Positions 34,484-43,438 are shown, numbered from the stretch's first letter. The stretch: 64,000 nt of DNA from Pseudomonas campi (GCF_013200955.2 NZ_CP053697.2:3100001-3164000); one strand, 5' to 3'. A program made the numbers and translations. The notes: a model not told the origin generated them from the sequence alone.

Positions 34484-35361
34484 AACTGCAGTGCCGCCAA
34501 CGCCTTCTCCAGGCGCTTTTCGCGGGCCGTGCGGGCGATTTCCAGCAGGTTGCGATCACGCTGCCACAGTGCCGCCCACTCGGCCGGGCCGCCAGCCATG
34601 GCGGCATCGACCTCGCCACGCAGGGCGGCGAACTGGGCAAACAGCCCGGCCAGCAACACATGGCTGGCCGGGGTGCTCGGGCAGTGTCGCGCCACCTCGG
34701 CGCAACCGCCGAGCAGGCCCAACAGTCGCAGTTGCAGGGCCTGCGGCCAGGCGCTGTCCTGGCCCACGCCGAACAGCCAGGCAGTCACGGCAGTCAGCAC
34801 GTGCACGTCTTCGATACTGCGGAAGGGCTTCACGTAGGCATCCCAGCCATCGCCGGGCAGCAGCTCGCACAGCGCGTGGTCCAGGTGCAGGCGGGCGTGG
34901 CCGATATCGGGCATCAGCGGCAACGCCGGCAACGGCTCGATGCGCACCCCTGGAGCGCCATTGCGCGCCACGCCCAGAGCCAGGCGCGGCGGGCTGCCGG
35001 CCTCCTCACAGCGCGCCGCCACTAGCAACCAGTCGGCGGCCTCGGCGGCGGTGACGAAATCCTTGCGCCCGGACAGGTGCAGATCAGTGAGGCGCGTGCT
35101 CATGTCCGCCGGGCGGGTGCTCTTGTTCTCGGTCACACACAGCGCGCCCAGCGACCAGGGCGCCGCCGGCCACAGGGCGCGCAACGCGGCCTGGTAACCG
35201 GCCAGAAAGGCCAGCCCCGGCGTCGCCGCCAGACGTCCTCCGAGCACAGCCAGGGCGAATGGCGTGGCCTCACCGACCCGTTCCAGCAAGGCGGCGTACC
35301 AGCTTTCCAGATCACTGGCTGGCAGGCGATCGCGGGTTTGCAGCAAGGGTTGCCAAGGCAT
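34480..35361 (-). CDS. Acyl-CoA dehydrogenase-like protein (short)
   Basis: 293 residues, about 100 shorter than normal acyl-CoA dehydrogenases. The middle domain is recognisable (ALCVTENKSTRPADMSTRL... LSGRKDFVTAAEAADWLLVAAR), as is a helical C-terminal part, but the usual N-terminal helices are reduced. It may be a divergent member or a flavin-binding relative with uncertain activity. The TAG stop is inside the REP array, so the reading frame may have been trimmed there. Confidence 0.72.
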   Translation of the reverse strand: MPWQPLLQTRDRLPASDLESWYAALLERVGEATPFALAVLGGRLAATPGLAFLAGYQAALRALWPAAPWSLGALCVTENKSTRPADMSTRLTDLHLSGRKDFVTAAEAADWLLVAARCEEAGSPPRLALGVARNGAPGVRIEPLPALPLMPDIGHARLHLDHALCELLPGDGWDAYVKPFRSIEDVHVLTAVTAWLFGVGQDSAWPQALQLRLLGLLGGCAEVARHCPSTPASHVLLAGLFAQFAALRGEVDAAMAGGPAEWAALWQRDRNLLEIARTAREKRLEKALAALQL

Positions 35362-35532
35362 GGAGGGACTCCTAGTTATCGAATCGACGCTGAGCGGCGG
35401 GCACTACTGAAACGTGCTGTCACGCAAGCATCACCAAAGCTTCACGGAGGTGACACCGGCGCTTCCTAGCCTGAGCTTGCCCAACAAAGTCGACTGGCCG
35501 CAACTCTTTGAAGGCCGGCTTACGGAGGCTAC

Positions 35533-36291
35533 ATGATGACCGAGAGCGCACGCACCCGCGACACCACTGCCGAACGCCGTCTGCACGCCGAACGCCTGCT
35601 CGGGGCCGATGCCCTGCGCGAGGCCCAGGCTCTGCGCTACAGCGTCTTCAGCAGCGAATTCGACGCCAAGCTAAATGGCGCCGAGCTCGGCCTGGACATG
35701 GATGACTATGACCCGCACTGCCAGCACATCGGCGTGCGCGACCTCAACAGCGGCCGCCTGGTGGCCACCACCCGCCTGCTCGACCACCACGCCGCGGCCA
35801 GCCTGGGCCGTTTCTACAGCGAGGAAGAGTTCTGCCTGCACGGCCTGGCTCATCTCGAAGGGCCGGTGCTGGAACTGGGCCGTACCTGCGTCGACCCGGC
35901 CTACCGCAACGGCGGCACCATCGCCGTGTTGTGGAGCGAGCTGGCCGAAGTGCTCAACGAAGGCGGCTACCGCTACCTGATGGGCTGCGCCAGCATCCCC
36001 ATGCAGGACGGCGGCATCCAGGCCCAGGCGATCATGCAGCGCCTGCGCGAACGCTACCTGTGCAATGAGCACCTGCGCGCCGAACCGAAGAAACCGCTGC
36101 CGAGCCTGGATGTGCCGAGCAACGTCATCGCCGAGATGCCGCCCCTGCTCAAGGCCTACATGCGCCTGGGCGCGAAGATCTGCGGCGAACCTTGCTGGGA
36201 CGAGGACTTCCAGGTAGCCGACGTGTTCATCCTGCTCAAGCGCGACGAGCTGTGTCCGCGCTATGCCCGCCACTTCAAGGCCGCGGTCTGA
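35533..36291 (+). CDS. olsB: L-ornithine N-acyltransferase (ornithine lipid synthesis, step 1)
   Basis: 252 residues of the GNAT-like OlsB family, which transfers a 3-hydroxyacyl chain from acyl carrier protein to ornithine to give lyso-ornithine lipid. Typical segments are [29 protein letters not shown] and [10 protein letters not shown]. Two ATGs follow a GGAGG; 35536 is the alternative. olsA follows, but a family A element now separates the two genes. Ornithine lipids replace phospholipids under phosphate limitation. Confidence 0.9.
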   Translation: MMTESARTRDTTAERRLHAERLLGADALREAQALRYSVFSSEFDAKLNGAELGLDMDDYDPHCQHIGVRDLNSGRLVATTRLLDHHAAASLGRFYSEEEFCLHGLAHLEGPVLELGRTCVDPAYRNGGTIAVLWSELAEVLNEGGYRYLMGCASIPMQDGGIQAQAIMQRLRERYLCNEHLRAEPKKPLPSLDVPSNVIAEMPPLLKAYMRLGAKICGEPCWDEDFQVADVFILLKRDELCPRYARHFKAAV

Positions 36292-36546
36292 GAACCTGTC
36301 CCGGATCTCTTGATCGTCGGCCATGCTGCGTTGAAATCGGACTCGGAAAGCGGCTTGCCGCTAACGCGCTTTAGCGCGACCCGGAGGGCGAGTGAAGCGA
36401 GTACTGCTCATTTACACTTCGTAAACTCCGCGTCCTCGCCCGATTTATTCGCTGGCGCTTACCCTTCGGGCCAGCCTTTGGCTGTTACTCCCGATGGTCG
36501 TTGCGCCTTGCCTGGCTCTAGCTCAAAAGACCCGAAACAGGTTTCA
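36291..36546 (+). repeat. Family A palindromic element, copy 4 (long form)
   Basis: Left end AGAACCTGTCCCGGATCTC begins at the last base of the olsB TGA; right end AAAAGACCCGAAACAGGTTTC. Core hairpin CTCATTTACACTTCGTAAAC at about 36408-36427. It is inserted between olsB and olsA, genes that are normally adjacent, with the same orientation relative to olsB as copy 1 has to its gene. Confidence 0.87.
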
Positions 36547-36576
36547 GGCCCTCGCTTCCCTCACACGAGAGCCACG

Positions 36577-37350
36577 ATGAACCGACTTCGTATCTATCTG
36601 CGCCTAACCCGTCTGGCCGCCGTGCTGATGCTCGGCCTGCTGCTGGCCAGTGGCGTCGCCCTGGCCGAGCGCCTGCGCCGCCACGACCTGCTCGGCCTGC
36701 GCCAGCGCCTGACCTGCTGGTTCCTGCGCCGCCTGAGCAATGCCCTGCCCTTCGACGTCGAGGTGCAGGGCACGCTGCCCAGTGAGCCGATGCTGTGGCT
36801 CAGCAACCATGTGTCATGGACCGACATCCCGCTGCTCGGCCAGCTGCTGCCGCTGTCCTTCCTGTCCAAGGCCGAGGTGCGCACCTGGCCGCTGGCCGGC
36901 TGGCTGGCGCACAAGGCCGGCACGCTGTTTATCCGCAGAGGCTCAGGAGATAGCGCCCTGCTCGCCCGCCAGCTGCAGCGCTATCTGCAGGGCGGCCATG
37001 CGCTGCTGATCTTCCCCGAGGGCACCACCACCGACGGCCAGCAGGTGCGCACTTTCCACGGCCGCCTGCTGACCGGCGCCATCGAGGCCGGCATGCCCGT
37101 GCAACCGGTGGCGATCCGCTACCTGCGCGACGGCCAGACCGACCCGATCGCACCCTTTATCGGCGACGACGACCTGCCCTCGCACCTGCTGCGTCTGTTC
37201 GCCAGCCAGCGCAGTACGGTGCAGATCCAGCTGCTCGAACCGATCGCCAGCCACGGCCTGGAACGCAACGCCCTGGCCCGCCAGGCGCAGCGTGCGGTGC
37301 AAGTGGCGTTGTTCGGCGAGATCGAAGAGCGCGAGCAGGCAGCGGCGTAG
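36577..37350 (+). CDS. olsA: Lyso-ornithine lipid O-acyltransferase (step 2)
   Basis: 257 residues of the PlsC-type 1-acyl-glycerol-phosphate acyltransferase fold. The N-terminal membrane segment is AAVLMLGLLLASGVALA, the catalytic HX4D is His78-VSWT-Asp83 (NHVSWTD), and the acceptor motif is FPEGT at 146-150. It completes ornithine lipid made by OlsB. ATG 36577 lies just after the family A element. The TAG stop (37348-37350) is the TAG of a REP head, so the last residues (EQAAA) may be REP-defined. Confidence 0.9.
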   Translation: MNRLRIYLRLTRLAAVLMLGLLLASGVALAERLRRHDLLGLRQRLTCWFLRRLSNALPFDVEVQGTLPSEPMLWLSNHVSWTDIPLLGQLLPLSFLSKAEVRTWPLAGWLAHKAGTLFIRRGSGDSALLARQLQRYLQGGHALLIFPEGTTTDGQQVRTFHGRLLTGAIEAGMPVQPVAIRYLRDGQTDPIAPFIGDDDLPSHLLRLFASQRSTVQIQLLEPIASHGLERNALARQAQRAVQVALFGEIEEREQAAA

Positions 37351-37419
37351 GGTGGATCACGCTTCACCGATCCACCGGACGGTGCATTTGGTGGATGAAC
37401 AGAGCGTCATCCACCCTAC
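37347..37419. repeat. GTAG-headed REP pair overlapping the olsA stop
   Basis: GTAGGGTGGATCACGCTTCAC ... GTCATCCACCCTAC, a palindrome of the same type as the tandem arrays. Its bases 2-4 are the TAG stop of olsA. Confidence 0.9.
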
Positions 37420-37451
37420 GAGCCCTACGCAGTGGAAGGCTTGCAGTTAAG

Positions 37452-37503
37452 GTAGGGCGGGTGAAACCCGCGTAGCGAGCAACGCGGGTTTCACCCGCCC
37501 TAC
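37452..37503. repeat. GTAG-headed REP pair of a second sequence type, overlapping the acpH stop
   Basis: GTAGGGCGGGTGAAACCCGC and its inverse GCGGGTTTCACCCGCCCTAC around a CGTAGCGAGCAAC-like loop. The right-hand CTA is the TAG stop of acpH on the minus strand. Confidence 0.9.
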
Positions 37504-38099
37504 GCCTCAGAGCCTCCTACCCACGGCTGAACCTGCGTACGGGCAAACGCCCGCAGCTCGGGATAGAAGGCGCGGAAATCCTCCTGCAACGGCTCATACA
37601 GGCGCTCCAGCTCGGCCATCGCCCCATTCAGCAGTTGCGGGCGCGACAGGCGCCGGCTCATGCCCCACAGCACCTGCTCCAGCACGGCGAAATCGCGGTA
37701 GCTGCCCAGCCAGTCCTGTTGCGCCATGCGCGGCGCGATATGTGCCAGGCGCGCGGGCAACTCAGGCTGTTCGGCCAACACGGCATAGACCCGCGCGGTG
37801 AACTGCGGCAGCGGCTCGGCGGCATAGTCGTGCCAGTGGCGGGCCAGGCAATGGTCGAAGAACAGGTCGATCAGAATCCCCGAGGTACGCCGGCGCTCGG
37901 CCGGGAAGCGCGCACGGGCTTGCGCGGTCAGCGGGTGGCTGTCGGTAAAGACATCAATGCGCCGGTGCAGGCGGATGGCGGCCTCGATCTCTGGCGGGAA
38001 GCGCCCCTCCAGCCGACCTTTGACGAAGTCGCCATACAGGCTGCCCAGCAGTTGCGCGGGCTGGTCGCCGCCCAGATGCAGATGGGCCAGGTAGTTCAT
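37500..38099 (-). CDS. acpH: Acyl-carrier-protein phosphodiesterase
   Basis: 199 residues of the AcpH family, which removes 4'-phosphopantetheine from ACP. The N-terminus MNYLAHLHLG, the motif LLGSLYGDFVKG, and RRIDVFTDSHP with downstream LIDLFFDHCLARHW carry the metal-binding Asp/His residues. It overlaps the AraC-type gene upstream by 4 bp. The stop is provided by a REP palindrome. Confidence 0.88.
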   Translation of the reverse strand: MNYLAHLHLGGDQPAQLLGSLYGDFVKGRLEGRFPPEIEAAIRLHRRIDVFTDSHPLTAQARARFPAERRRTSGILIDLFFDHCLARHWHDYAAEPLPQFTARVYAVLAEQPELPARLAHIAPRMAQQDWLGSYRDFAVLEQVLWGMSRRLSRPQLLNGAMAELERLYEPLQEDFRAFYPELRAFARTQVQPWVGGSEA

Positions 38100-39136
38100 G
38101 GCGCGGGCACGGCGAGCTGGCCGTTGCGCCAGGCATTGGGCGTCATGCCCAGCCAGCGGCGGAAGGTGCGGCTGAAGTTGCTGGTGTCCTGGTAACCCAG
38201 GCGCTCAGCCACCGCCTCGACGCTCAGCGGAGTGTTCAGCAGCAGCCAGCAGGCCAGTTCCTGGCGCACCTCGTCGAGCAGCTGCTGGTAGTTGCCACCC
38301 TCGTCGCGCAGGCGGCGGATCAGCGTGCGTTCGGACAGGTGATACTCGTCGGCCAGCTGGCCCAGGGTCGGGTAGCGTCCCTCGCAGGCCAGCAGTCGCA
38401 GCTGCACGCGGGTAGTCCAGTCGCCGCCTTCGCGCACGCCGAGCAACTGGTGTTCGCAGTCGCGCAGGGCGATGCGCGCGGCCTGCGGGTCGGCACTCAG
38501 GCTCGGCCGATCCAGCCACGCCAGCGGCAGGCTGACGCTGTAGCAGTCGGCAGCAAAGTCCACGCCGGGGCCGAGCAGCTCGCGGTAGCGCGCGCCCCAG
38601 GCGGGCTCGGCGAAGGGAAAAGTGAAACGCAGCTCGCCCACCGGCAACGTGCCGCATACCGCCTCGAGCAGACGCAGAAAGGTGCCGGCGATGGTCGCCA
38701 GGATGTGCTCGCGCACATCGCCCAGATCGAACTCCTCGTCGGCGCGCACGCAATAGCGCTCGCCTTCCAGGTAACCGGTCAGGCGCAGGCTGCTCAGGCG
38801 CAACACGCTGAAGCGTTCGAGCACCTGCAACACGCCTCGCAGATCGGCGCAGGCCAGGGCCGCATAGCCGACCGGGCCGTGGGCGGAAACCTGGGTCGCG
38901 CAGCCCACCTGCAGGCCCAGCCAGGGGCAGTCGGTGAGCTGCACGGCACGCCGCACCAGGCGCTGCACCTGGGCGAAGTTGAGGGAGCGGTTGTCGCTGT
39001 GCAGCTGGGCCCAGTCCAGCCCGGTACCGAGCAGGATCTGCGCCTCGTCGAAGCCACGCTGGCACAACGCGGCGCACAGCAGCCGCGCGTAGATCGGGTG
39101 CAGGCAGGGTTGCAGCGGCGAGACGGTCGAGCTCAT
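38096..39136 (-). CDS. AraC-family regulator, likely controller of alkane hydroxylase
   Basis: 346 residues: an N-terminal AraC-type arabinose-binding-like domain (about 20-200; SAHGPVGYAALACADL is typical of the OruR/AlkR group) and a C-terminal double helix-turn-helix (LGQLADEYHLSERTLIRRLRDEG... VAERLGYQDTSNFSRTFRRWLG). It is divergent from alkB with 127 bp between the starts, which suggests it is the activator of alkB (inference). A GTG at 39151 is an alternative start. Confidence 0.88.
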   Translation of the reverse strand: MSSTVSPLQPCLHPIYARLLCAALCQRGFDEAQILLGTGLDWAQLHSDNRSLNFAQVQRLVRRAVQLTDCPWLGLQVGCATQVSAHGPVGYAALACADLRGVLQVLERFSVLRLSSLRLTGYLEGERYCVRADEEFDLGDVREHILATIAGTFLRLLEAVCGTLPVGELRFTFPFAEPAWGARYRELLGPGVDFAADCYSVSLPLAWLDRPSLSADPQAARIALRDCEHQLLGVREGGDWTTRVQLRLLACEGRYPTLGQLADEYHLSERTLIRRLRDEGGNYQQLLDEVRQELACWLLLNTPLSVEAVAERLGYQDTSNFSRTFRRWLGMTPNAWRNGQLAVPAP

Positions 39137-39263
39137 GGAGTGATCCAGCACCAGCCAGTCGAGCTGTCACCATATGACGATTATTTGCCCGGCACAACGG
39201 TACGTCATCTTCCCGCACAGGCGCACTCTGGCTACAGGTCAAAGAACCTCTGGAGATAACAAG

Positions 39264-40445
39264 ATGACGACCCTCGTTCCCACCCCGGCCATGGATCAGC
39301 CCTACCGCGACCGCAAGCGCTACCTGTGGCTGATGTCGCTGTTCGTCCCCACCCTCGGCCTGCTCGGCCCGGCGTTGTACCTGCTGGTTTCGGCCAACGT
39401 GTTCTGGCTGTGGCTGTCGCCCGCGTTCTTCTATTTCGGCATCCCGCTGCTCGATGCGCTGATCGGCGAGGACCAGAGCAATCCGCCGGAACAGGCGGTG
39501 CCGGGCCTGGAAGCCGACGCCTACTACCGCTGGATCACCTACCTGCTGGTGCCGCTGCTGTGGCTCGGTTTCATCCTCAACGCGATGTTCGTCGCCACCC
39601 AGGCGCTGCCCTGGTACGGCGTGCTGGCGATGATCATCTCCACCGGCGGCGGCCTGGGTTTCGCCATCAACCTGGGCCACGAGATGGGCCACAAGAAGAG
39701 CGAACTGGAGCGCTGGCTGGGCAAGCTGGCACTGGCGTTGTGCTGCTACGGACACTTCTTCGTCGAGCACAACCGCGGCCATCACCGCGACGTGGCCACG
39801 CCTGTGGACCCAGCATCCTCGCGCATGGGCGAACACATCTACCGCTTCCTCCTGCGTGAGATGCCCGGTGGTTACCGCCGCGCCTGGCAACTGGAGAAGG
39901 AGCGCCTGGCGCGCTGCAACAAATCGGTGTGGAGCCTGGACAACGAGGTACTGCAGCCGGCGCTGATCAGCCTGGTGCTGTATGGAGGCCTGCTCGCCGT
40001 GTTCGGCCTGGTGCTGCTGCCCTACCTGCTGCTCACGGCCTTCTGGGGCGGTTTCCAGCTGACCTCGGCCAACTACCTGGAACACTACGGCCTGCTGCGG
40101 CGCAAGCTGGACAACGGCCGCTACGAGATCTGCCAGCCGCACCATTCGTGGAACAGCAACCACCTGTTCTCCAACTGGGCGCTGTTCCACCTGCAACGGC
40201 ATTCCGACCACCACGCCCACCCGACCCGGCGCTACCAGTCGCTGCGCAACTTCGCCGATGTGCCGCGCCTGCCCAGCGGCTACTTCGGCATGTACCTGCT
40301 GGCCTACTGCCCGCCGCTGTGGTTCCGCGTAATGAACCCGCGCCTGCTGGCGGCGGTGCACGGCGATGCGTCGCGGATCAACTTTCAGCCCGGCCTGCGC
40401 GAGCAGCTGATGCAGCGCTATGGCCTGCAGGAGCACGCGGCATGA
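39264..40445 (+). CDS. alkB: Alkane 1-monooxygenase
   Basis: 393-residue membrane diiron hydroxylase. Six membrane segments and the conserved histidine clusters are visible: HEMGHKK (139-145), EHNRGHHRD (168-176), NYLEHYGLL (270-278) and LQRHSDHHAHPTRRYQ (310-325). It oxidises medium- or long-chain n-alkanes to 1-alkanols using electrons from rubredoxin. The rubredoxin gene overlaps its end by 4 bp. No matching rubredoxin reductase is in the window. Confidence 0.95.
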   Translation: MTTLVPTPAMDQPYRDRKRYLWLMSLFVPTLGLLGPALYLLVSANVFWLWLSPAFFYFGIPLLDALIGEDQSNPPEQAVPGLEADAYYRWITYLLVPLLWLGFILNAMFVATQALPWYGVLAMIISTGGGLGFAINLGHEMGHKKSELERWLGKLALALCCYGHFFVEHNRGHHRDVATPVDPASSRMGEHIYRFLLREMPGGYRRAWQLEKERLARCNKSVWSLDNEVLQPALISLVLYGGLLAVFGLVLLPYLLLTAFWGGFQLTSANYLEHYGLLRRKLDNGRYEICQPHHSWNSNHLFSNWALFHLQRHSDHHAHPTRRYQSLRNFADVPRLPSGYFGMYLLAYCPPLWFRVMNPRLLAAVHGDASRINFQPGLREQLMQRYGLQEHAA

Positions 40446-40609
40446 GCCAGTACCAGTGCCCGGAATGCGGCTACCGCTACGACGAGAGCCATGGCGAACC
40501 CCATGAAGGCTACGCGCCTGGAACCACTTGGGAGGAACTGCCGGACACCTTCACCTGCCCGGACTGCGCGGTGCGGGTGAAGGCGGACTTTTCCAAGCTG
40601 GAGGACTAG
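40442..40609 (+). CDS. rubA: Rubredoxin
   Basis: 55 residues with the Fe(SCys)4 motifs CPECGY (Cys6/Cys9) and CPDCAV (Cys39/Cys42). It delivers electrons from a rubredoxin reductase to AlkB. The ATGA overlap with alkB points to stoichiometric co-translation. Confidence 0.95.
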   Translation: MSQYQCPECGYRYDESHGEPHEGYAPGTTWEELPDTFTCPDCAVRVKADFSKLED

Positions 40610-40747
40610 CACGCAGTCCTTCTCCCCTCTTCTGCTGCAGCGAATTTATTCGTAAGCGTGGCGGCCCAGTGCTGCCGGCTATCGCGAATCAATTCGCTGC
40701 CAGCATGCGCCTGCCTGCACTACCCACGCCGATCGCATCAGCCCTGT

Positions 40748-40797
40748 CGATAATCAGTATCGGCGCAAACGATCCCCATATCGGACTGAGCCGATAT
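40748..40797 (+). promoter_or_regulatory. Candidate ArsR operator palindromes
   Basis: Two dyads precede the ArsR-type gene: CGATA-N5-TATCG (40748-40762) and ATATCGG-ACTGAG-CCGATAT (40778-40797). The second is a perfect 7-bp-arm palindrome 39 bp before the start codon, a sensible place for autoregulation. Confidence 0.65.
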
Positions 40798-40835
40798 AGA
40801 GTTCGTCCCATCTCGATATACCGGTAACCCGCGCC

Positions 40836-41141
40836 ATGGATACCCCGCTCGACCTCGACGAAATCATCAAGGCCCTGGCCCATCCCGTACGCCGGGAGAT
40901 CCTGCAGTGGCTGAAGGAGCCGCAGAAGCATTTCGCCGACCAGGAACACCCGCTGGAATTCGGCGTCTGCGCCGGCAAGTTCGAACGCTGCGGCCTGTCG
41001 CAGTCGAGCGTGTCGGCCCACCTCGCCACCCTGCAGCGGGCCAACCTGGTGACCAGTCGTAAGGTCGGCCAGTGGAGTTTCTTCAAGCGCAACGAGGAGG
41101 TCATTCAGGCCTTTCTGAAAGACTTCAGCACTCAACTCTAA
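40836..41141 (+). CDS. ArsR-family transcriptional regulator
   Basis: 101 residues with a winged helix (AHPVRREILQWL... CGLSQSSVSAHLATLQRANLVTSRKVGQWSFFKRN). Two cysteines (FGVCAGKFERCG) precede the recognition helix. It heads an operon with an MFS transporter and an old yellow enzyme. It probably represses that operon and is released by an electrophile or a thiol-reactive or metal signal (inference from the cysteines and the OYE). Confidence 0.88.
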   Translation: MDTPLDLDEIIKALAHPVRREILQWLKEPQKHFADQEHPLEFGVCAGKFERCGLSQSSVSAHLATLQRANLVTSRKVGQWSFFKRNEEVIQAFLKDFSTQL

Positions 41142-41196
41142 ACGCCCAGCCTGCCCCGCCAGGCCAATCCGTTCACCTCGTTTCAGGAGCCGGCCC

Positions 41197-42366
41197 ATGC
41201 CGCTTTCGCTTCTCGTCCTCGCTTTGTCCGCGTTTGCCATCGGCACCACGGAATTCGTCATCATGGGCCTGCTGCCGGAGGTCGCCGCCGACCTCGGCGT
41301 GAGCATTCCCGGCGCCGGCTGGCTGGTCACCGGCTACGCCCTCGGCGTGGCCATCGGTGCGCCGTTCATGGCCATGGTCACCTCGAACTGGCCGCGCAAG
41401 GCCGCCCTGCTGGCACTGATGGGCATCTTCATCCTCGGCAACCTGCTGTGTGCCACGGCCGGCGACTATGAGCTACTGATGATCGCCCGGGTGGTCACCG
41501 CCCTCTGCCACGGCGCCTTCTTCGGCATCGGCTCGGTGGTCGCCGCCAGCCTGGTACCGGAAAACCGCAAGGCTTCGGCGGTGGCGCTGATGTTCACCGG
41601 CCTGACCCTGGCCAACGTACTCGGCGTGCCGCTGGGTACCGCCCTCGGCCAGTATACCGGCTGGCGCTCGACCTTCTGGGCAGTGACGGCCATCGGCGTG
41701 CTGGCCCTGATCGGCCTGTGGCGGGTGCTGCCGGCCAAGCGCGACGAACAACCAGCCGACCTACGCAGCGAGCTGGCGGCCTTGCGTGGCCTCGGCTTCT
41801 GGCTGGCGCTGTCCACCACCGTACTGTTCTCCGCCGCGGTGTTCGCCCTGTTCACCTACATCGCCCCGCTGCTCGGCGAAGTCACCGGCGTGTCGCCTAG
41901 CGGCATCACCTGGAGCCTGCTGCTGATCGGCCTCGGCCTGACCCTGGGCAACCTGCTCGGCGGCAAGCTGGCCGACTGGCGCCTGGCGACCACCCTGTGC
42001 GGTGTGTTCATCGCCCTGGCGCTGCTCTCCAGCCTGTTCAGCTGGACCAGCCAGGCGCTGATCCCGGCCGAGATCACCCTGTTCCTCTGGGCCACCGCCG
42101 CCTTCGCCGCCGTGCCGGCGCTGCAGATCAACGTGATGACCTTCGGCCAGGCCGCGCCGAACCTGGTCTCGACCCTGAATATCGGCGCCTTCAACCTGGG
42201 CAACGCCCTCGGCGCCTGGGTCGGTGGCCTGGTCATCAGCCAGGGCCTGGGCCTGAGCAGCGTGCCGCTGGCCGCCGCCGTGCTGGCCGGCCTGGCCCTG
42301 CTCGCCACTCTGCTGACCTTCTCTGTCGGCAACGCCTCTGGCGCTGCCATCGCCGTCCCCAACTGA
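41197..42366 (+). CDS. MFS transporter (DHA1-type efflux)
   Basis: 389 residues with 12 predicted spans, typical of the AraJ/YdhP-type sugar-efflux or multidrug group (start SAFAIGTTEFVIMGLLPEVAADLGVS). It should export a small toxic compound. Start with AGGAG 10 bp upstream. It lies between ArsR and OYE genes in one operon. Confidence 0.88.
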   Translation: MPLSLLVLALSAFAIGTTEFVIMGLLPEVAADLGVSIPGAGWLVTGYALGVAIGAPFMAMVTSNWPRKAALLALMGIFILGNLLCATAGDYELLMIARVVTALCHGAFFGIGSVVAASLVPENRKASAVALMFTGLTLANVLGVPLGTALGQYTGWRSTFWAVTAIGVLALIGLWRVLPAKRDEQPADLRSELAALRGLGFWLALSTTVLFSAAVFALFTYIAPLLGEVTGVSPSGITWSLLLIGLGLTLGNLLGGKLADWRLATTLCGVFIALALLSSLFSWTSQALIPAEITLFLWATAAFAAVPALQINVMTFGQAAPNLVSTLNIGAFNLGNALGAWVGGLVISQGLGLSSVPLAAAVLAGLALLATLLTFSVGNASGAAIAVPN

Positions 42367-42388
42367 CCCACCCGCGGAGATCCATCCC

Positions 42389-43438
42389 ATGCCCACACTC
42401 TTCGACCCCATCAAGATCGGCGACCTCGAACTGCCGAACCGCATCATCATGGCCCCGCTGACCCGTTGCCGCGCCGACGCAGGCCGCGTGCCCAACGCGC
42501 TGATGGCCGAGTACTACGTGCAGCGCGCCTCGGCCGGGCTGATCATCAGCGAGGCCACCTCGGTCATGCCGATGGGCGTCGGCTACCCGGACACCCCCGG
42601 CATCTGGTCCGACGCTCAGGTGCGTGGCTGGCACAACGTGACCAGCGCCGTGCATGCCCACGGCGGGCGCATCGTCCTGCAGCTGTGGCACGTCGGGCGC
42701 ATCTCCGACCCGCTGTACCTGGACGGCGAACTGCCGGTGGCGCCGAGCGCGATCAAACCGGCCGGGCATGTCAGCCTGGTGCGACCGATCAAGGACTTCG
42801 TCACCCCGCGCGCCCTGGAAACCGAGGAAATCGCCGAGATCGTCGAGGCCTACCGCAGCGCGGCGGAAAACGCCAAGGCCGCCGGTTTCGACGGTGTGGA
42901 AATCCACGCGGCCAATGGCTACCTGCTCGACCAGTTCCTCCAGGACAGCACCAACCAGCGCAGCGACCAGTACGGTGGCAGCCTGGAGAACCGCGCGCGC
43001 CTGCTGCTGGAAGTCACCGATGCGGTGCTCGGCGTATGGGATGCCGGCCGCGTCGGCGTGCACCTGTCACCGCGTGCGGACCTGCACGACATGGGCGACG
43101 GCAACCGCGCCGAGACCTTCGGCTATGTCGCACGCGAACTGGGCAAACGCCAGATCGCCTTTATCTGCGCCCGCGAGCGGATCGACGACGACAGCCTGAC
43201 CCCGCAGCTCAAGGAGGCCTTCGGCGGCGTGTTCATCGCCAACGAGCGCTTCACCAAGGCCCAGGCCAACAGCTGGCTGGTCGAGGGCAAGGCCGATGCG
43301 GTGGCGTTTGGCGTGCCCTATATCGCCAACCCGGACCTGGTCGAGCGCTTGGCCAGTGACGCAGCGCTGAACGAGGCGCGTCCGGAACTGTTCTACGCCC
43401 AGGGCCCGGCGGGCTATATCGACTATCCGCGGCTGTGA
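42389..43438 (+). CDS. Old yellow enzyme family flavin oxidoreductase (NemA/xenobiotic reductase-like)
   Basis: 349 residues forming a FMN TIM barrel. It starts LFDPIKIGDLELPNRIIMAPLTRCRAD and has the substrate-binding motif HAANGYLLDQFL and the NQRSDQYGGSLENRARL signature. Such enzymes reduce activated alkenes, quinones and nitro compounds. With MFS and ArsR it makes a compact detoxification operon. A strong terminator follows. Confidence 0.95.
   Translation: MPTLFDPIKIGDLELPNRIIMAPLTRCRADAGRVPNALMAEYYVQRASAGLIISEATSVMPMGVGYPDTPGIWSDAQVRGWHNVTSAVHAHGGRIVLQLWHVGRISDPLYLDGELPVAPSAIKPAGHVSLVRPIKDFVTPRALETEEIAEIVEAYRSAAENAKAAGFDGVEIHAANGYLLDQFLQDSTNQRSDQYGGSLENRARLLLEVTDAVLGVWDAGRVGVHLSPRADLHDMGDGNRAETFGYVARELGKRQIAFICARERIDDDSLTPQLKEAFGGVFIANERFTKAQANSWLVEGKADAVAFGVPYIANPDLVERLASDAALNEARPELFYAQGPAGYIDYPRL

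Noticed and set aside
38205..40436. 743-codon minus frame spanning alkB and part of the AraC gene
   Set aside because: It would run through the divergent promoter and contradict clear AlkB and AraC proteins; composition is typical of a shadow frame.
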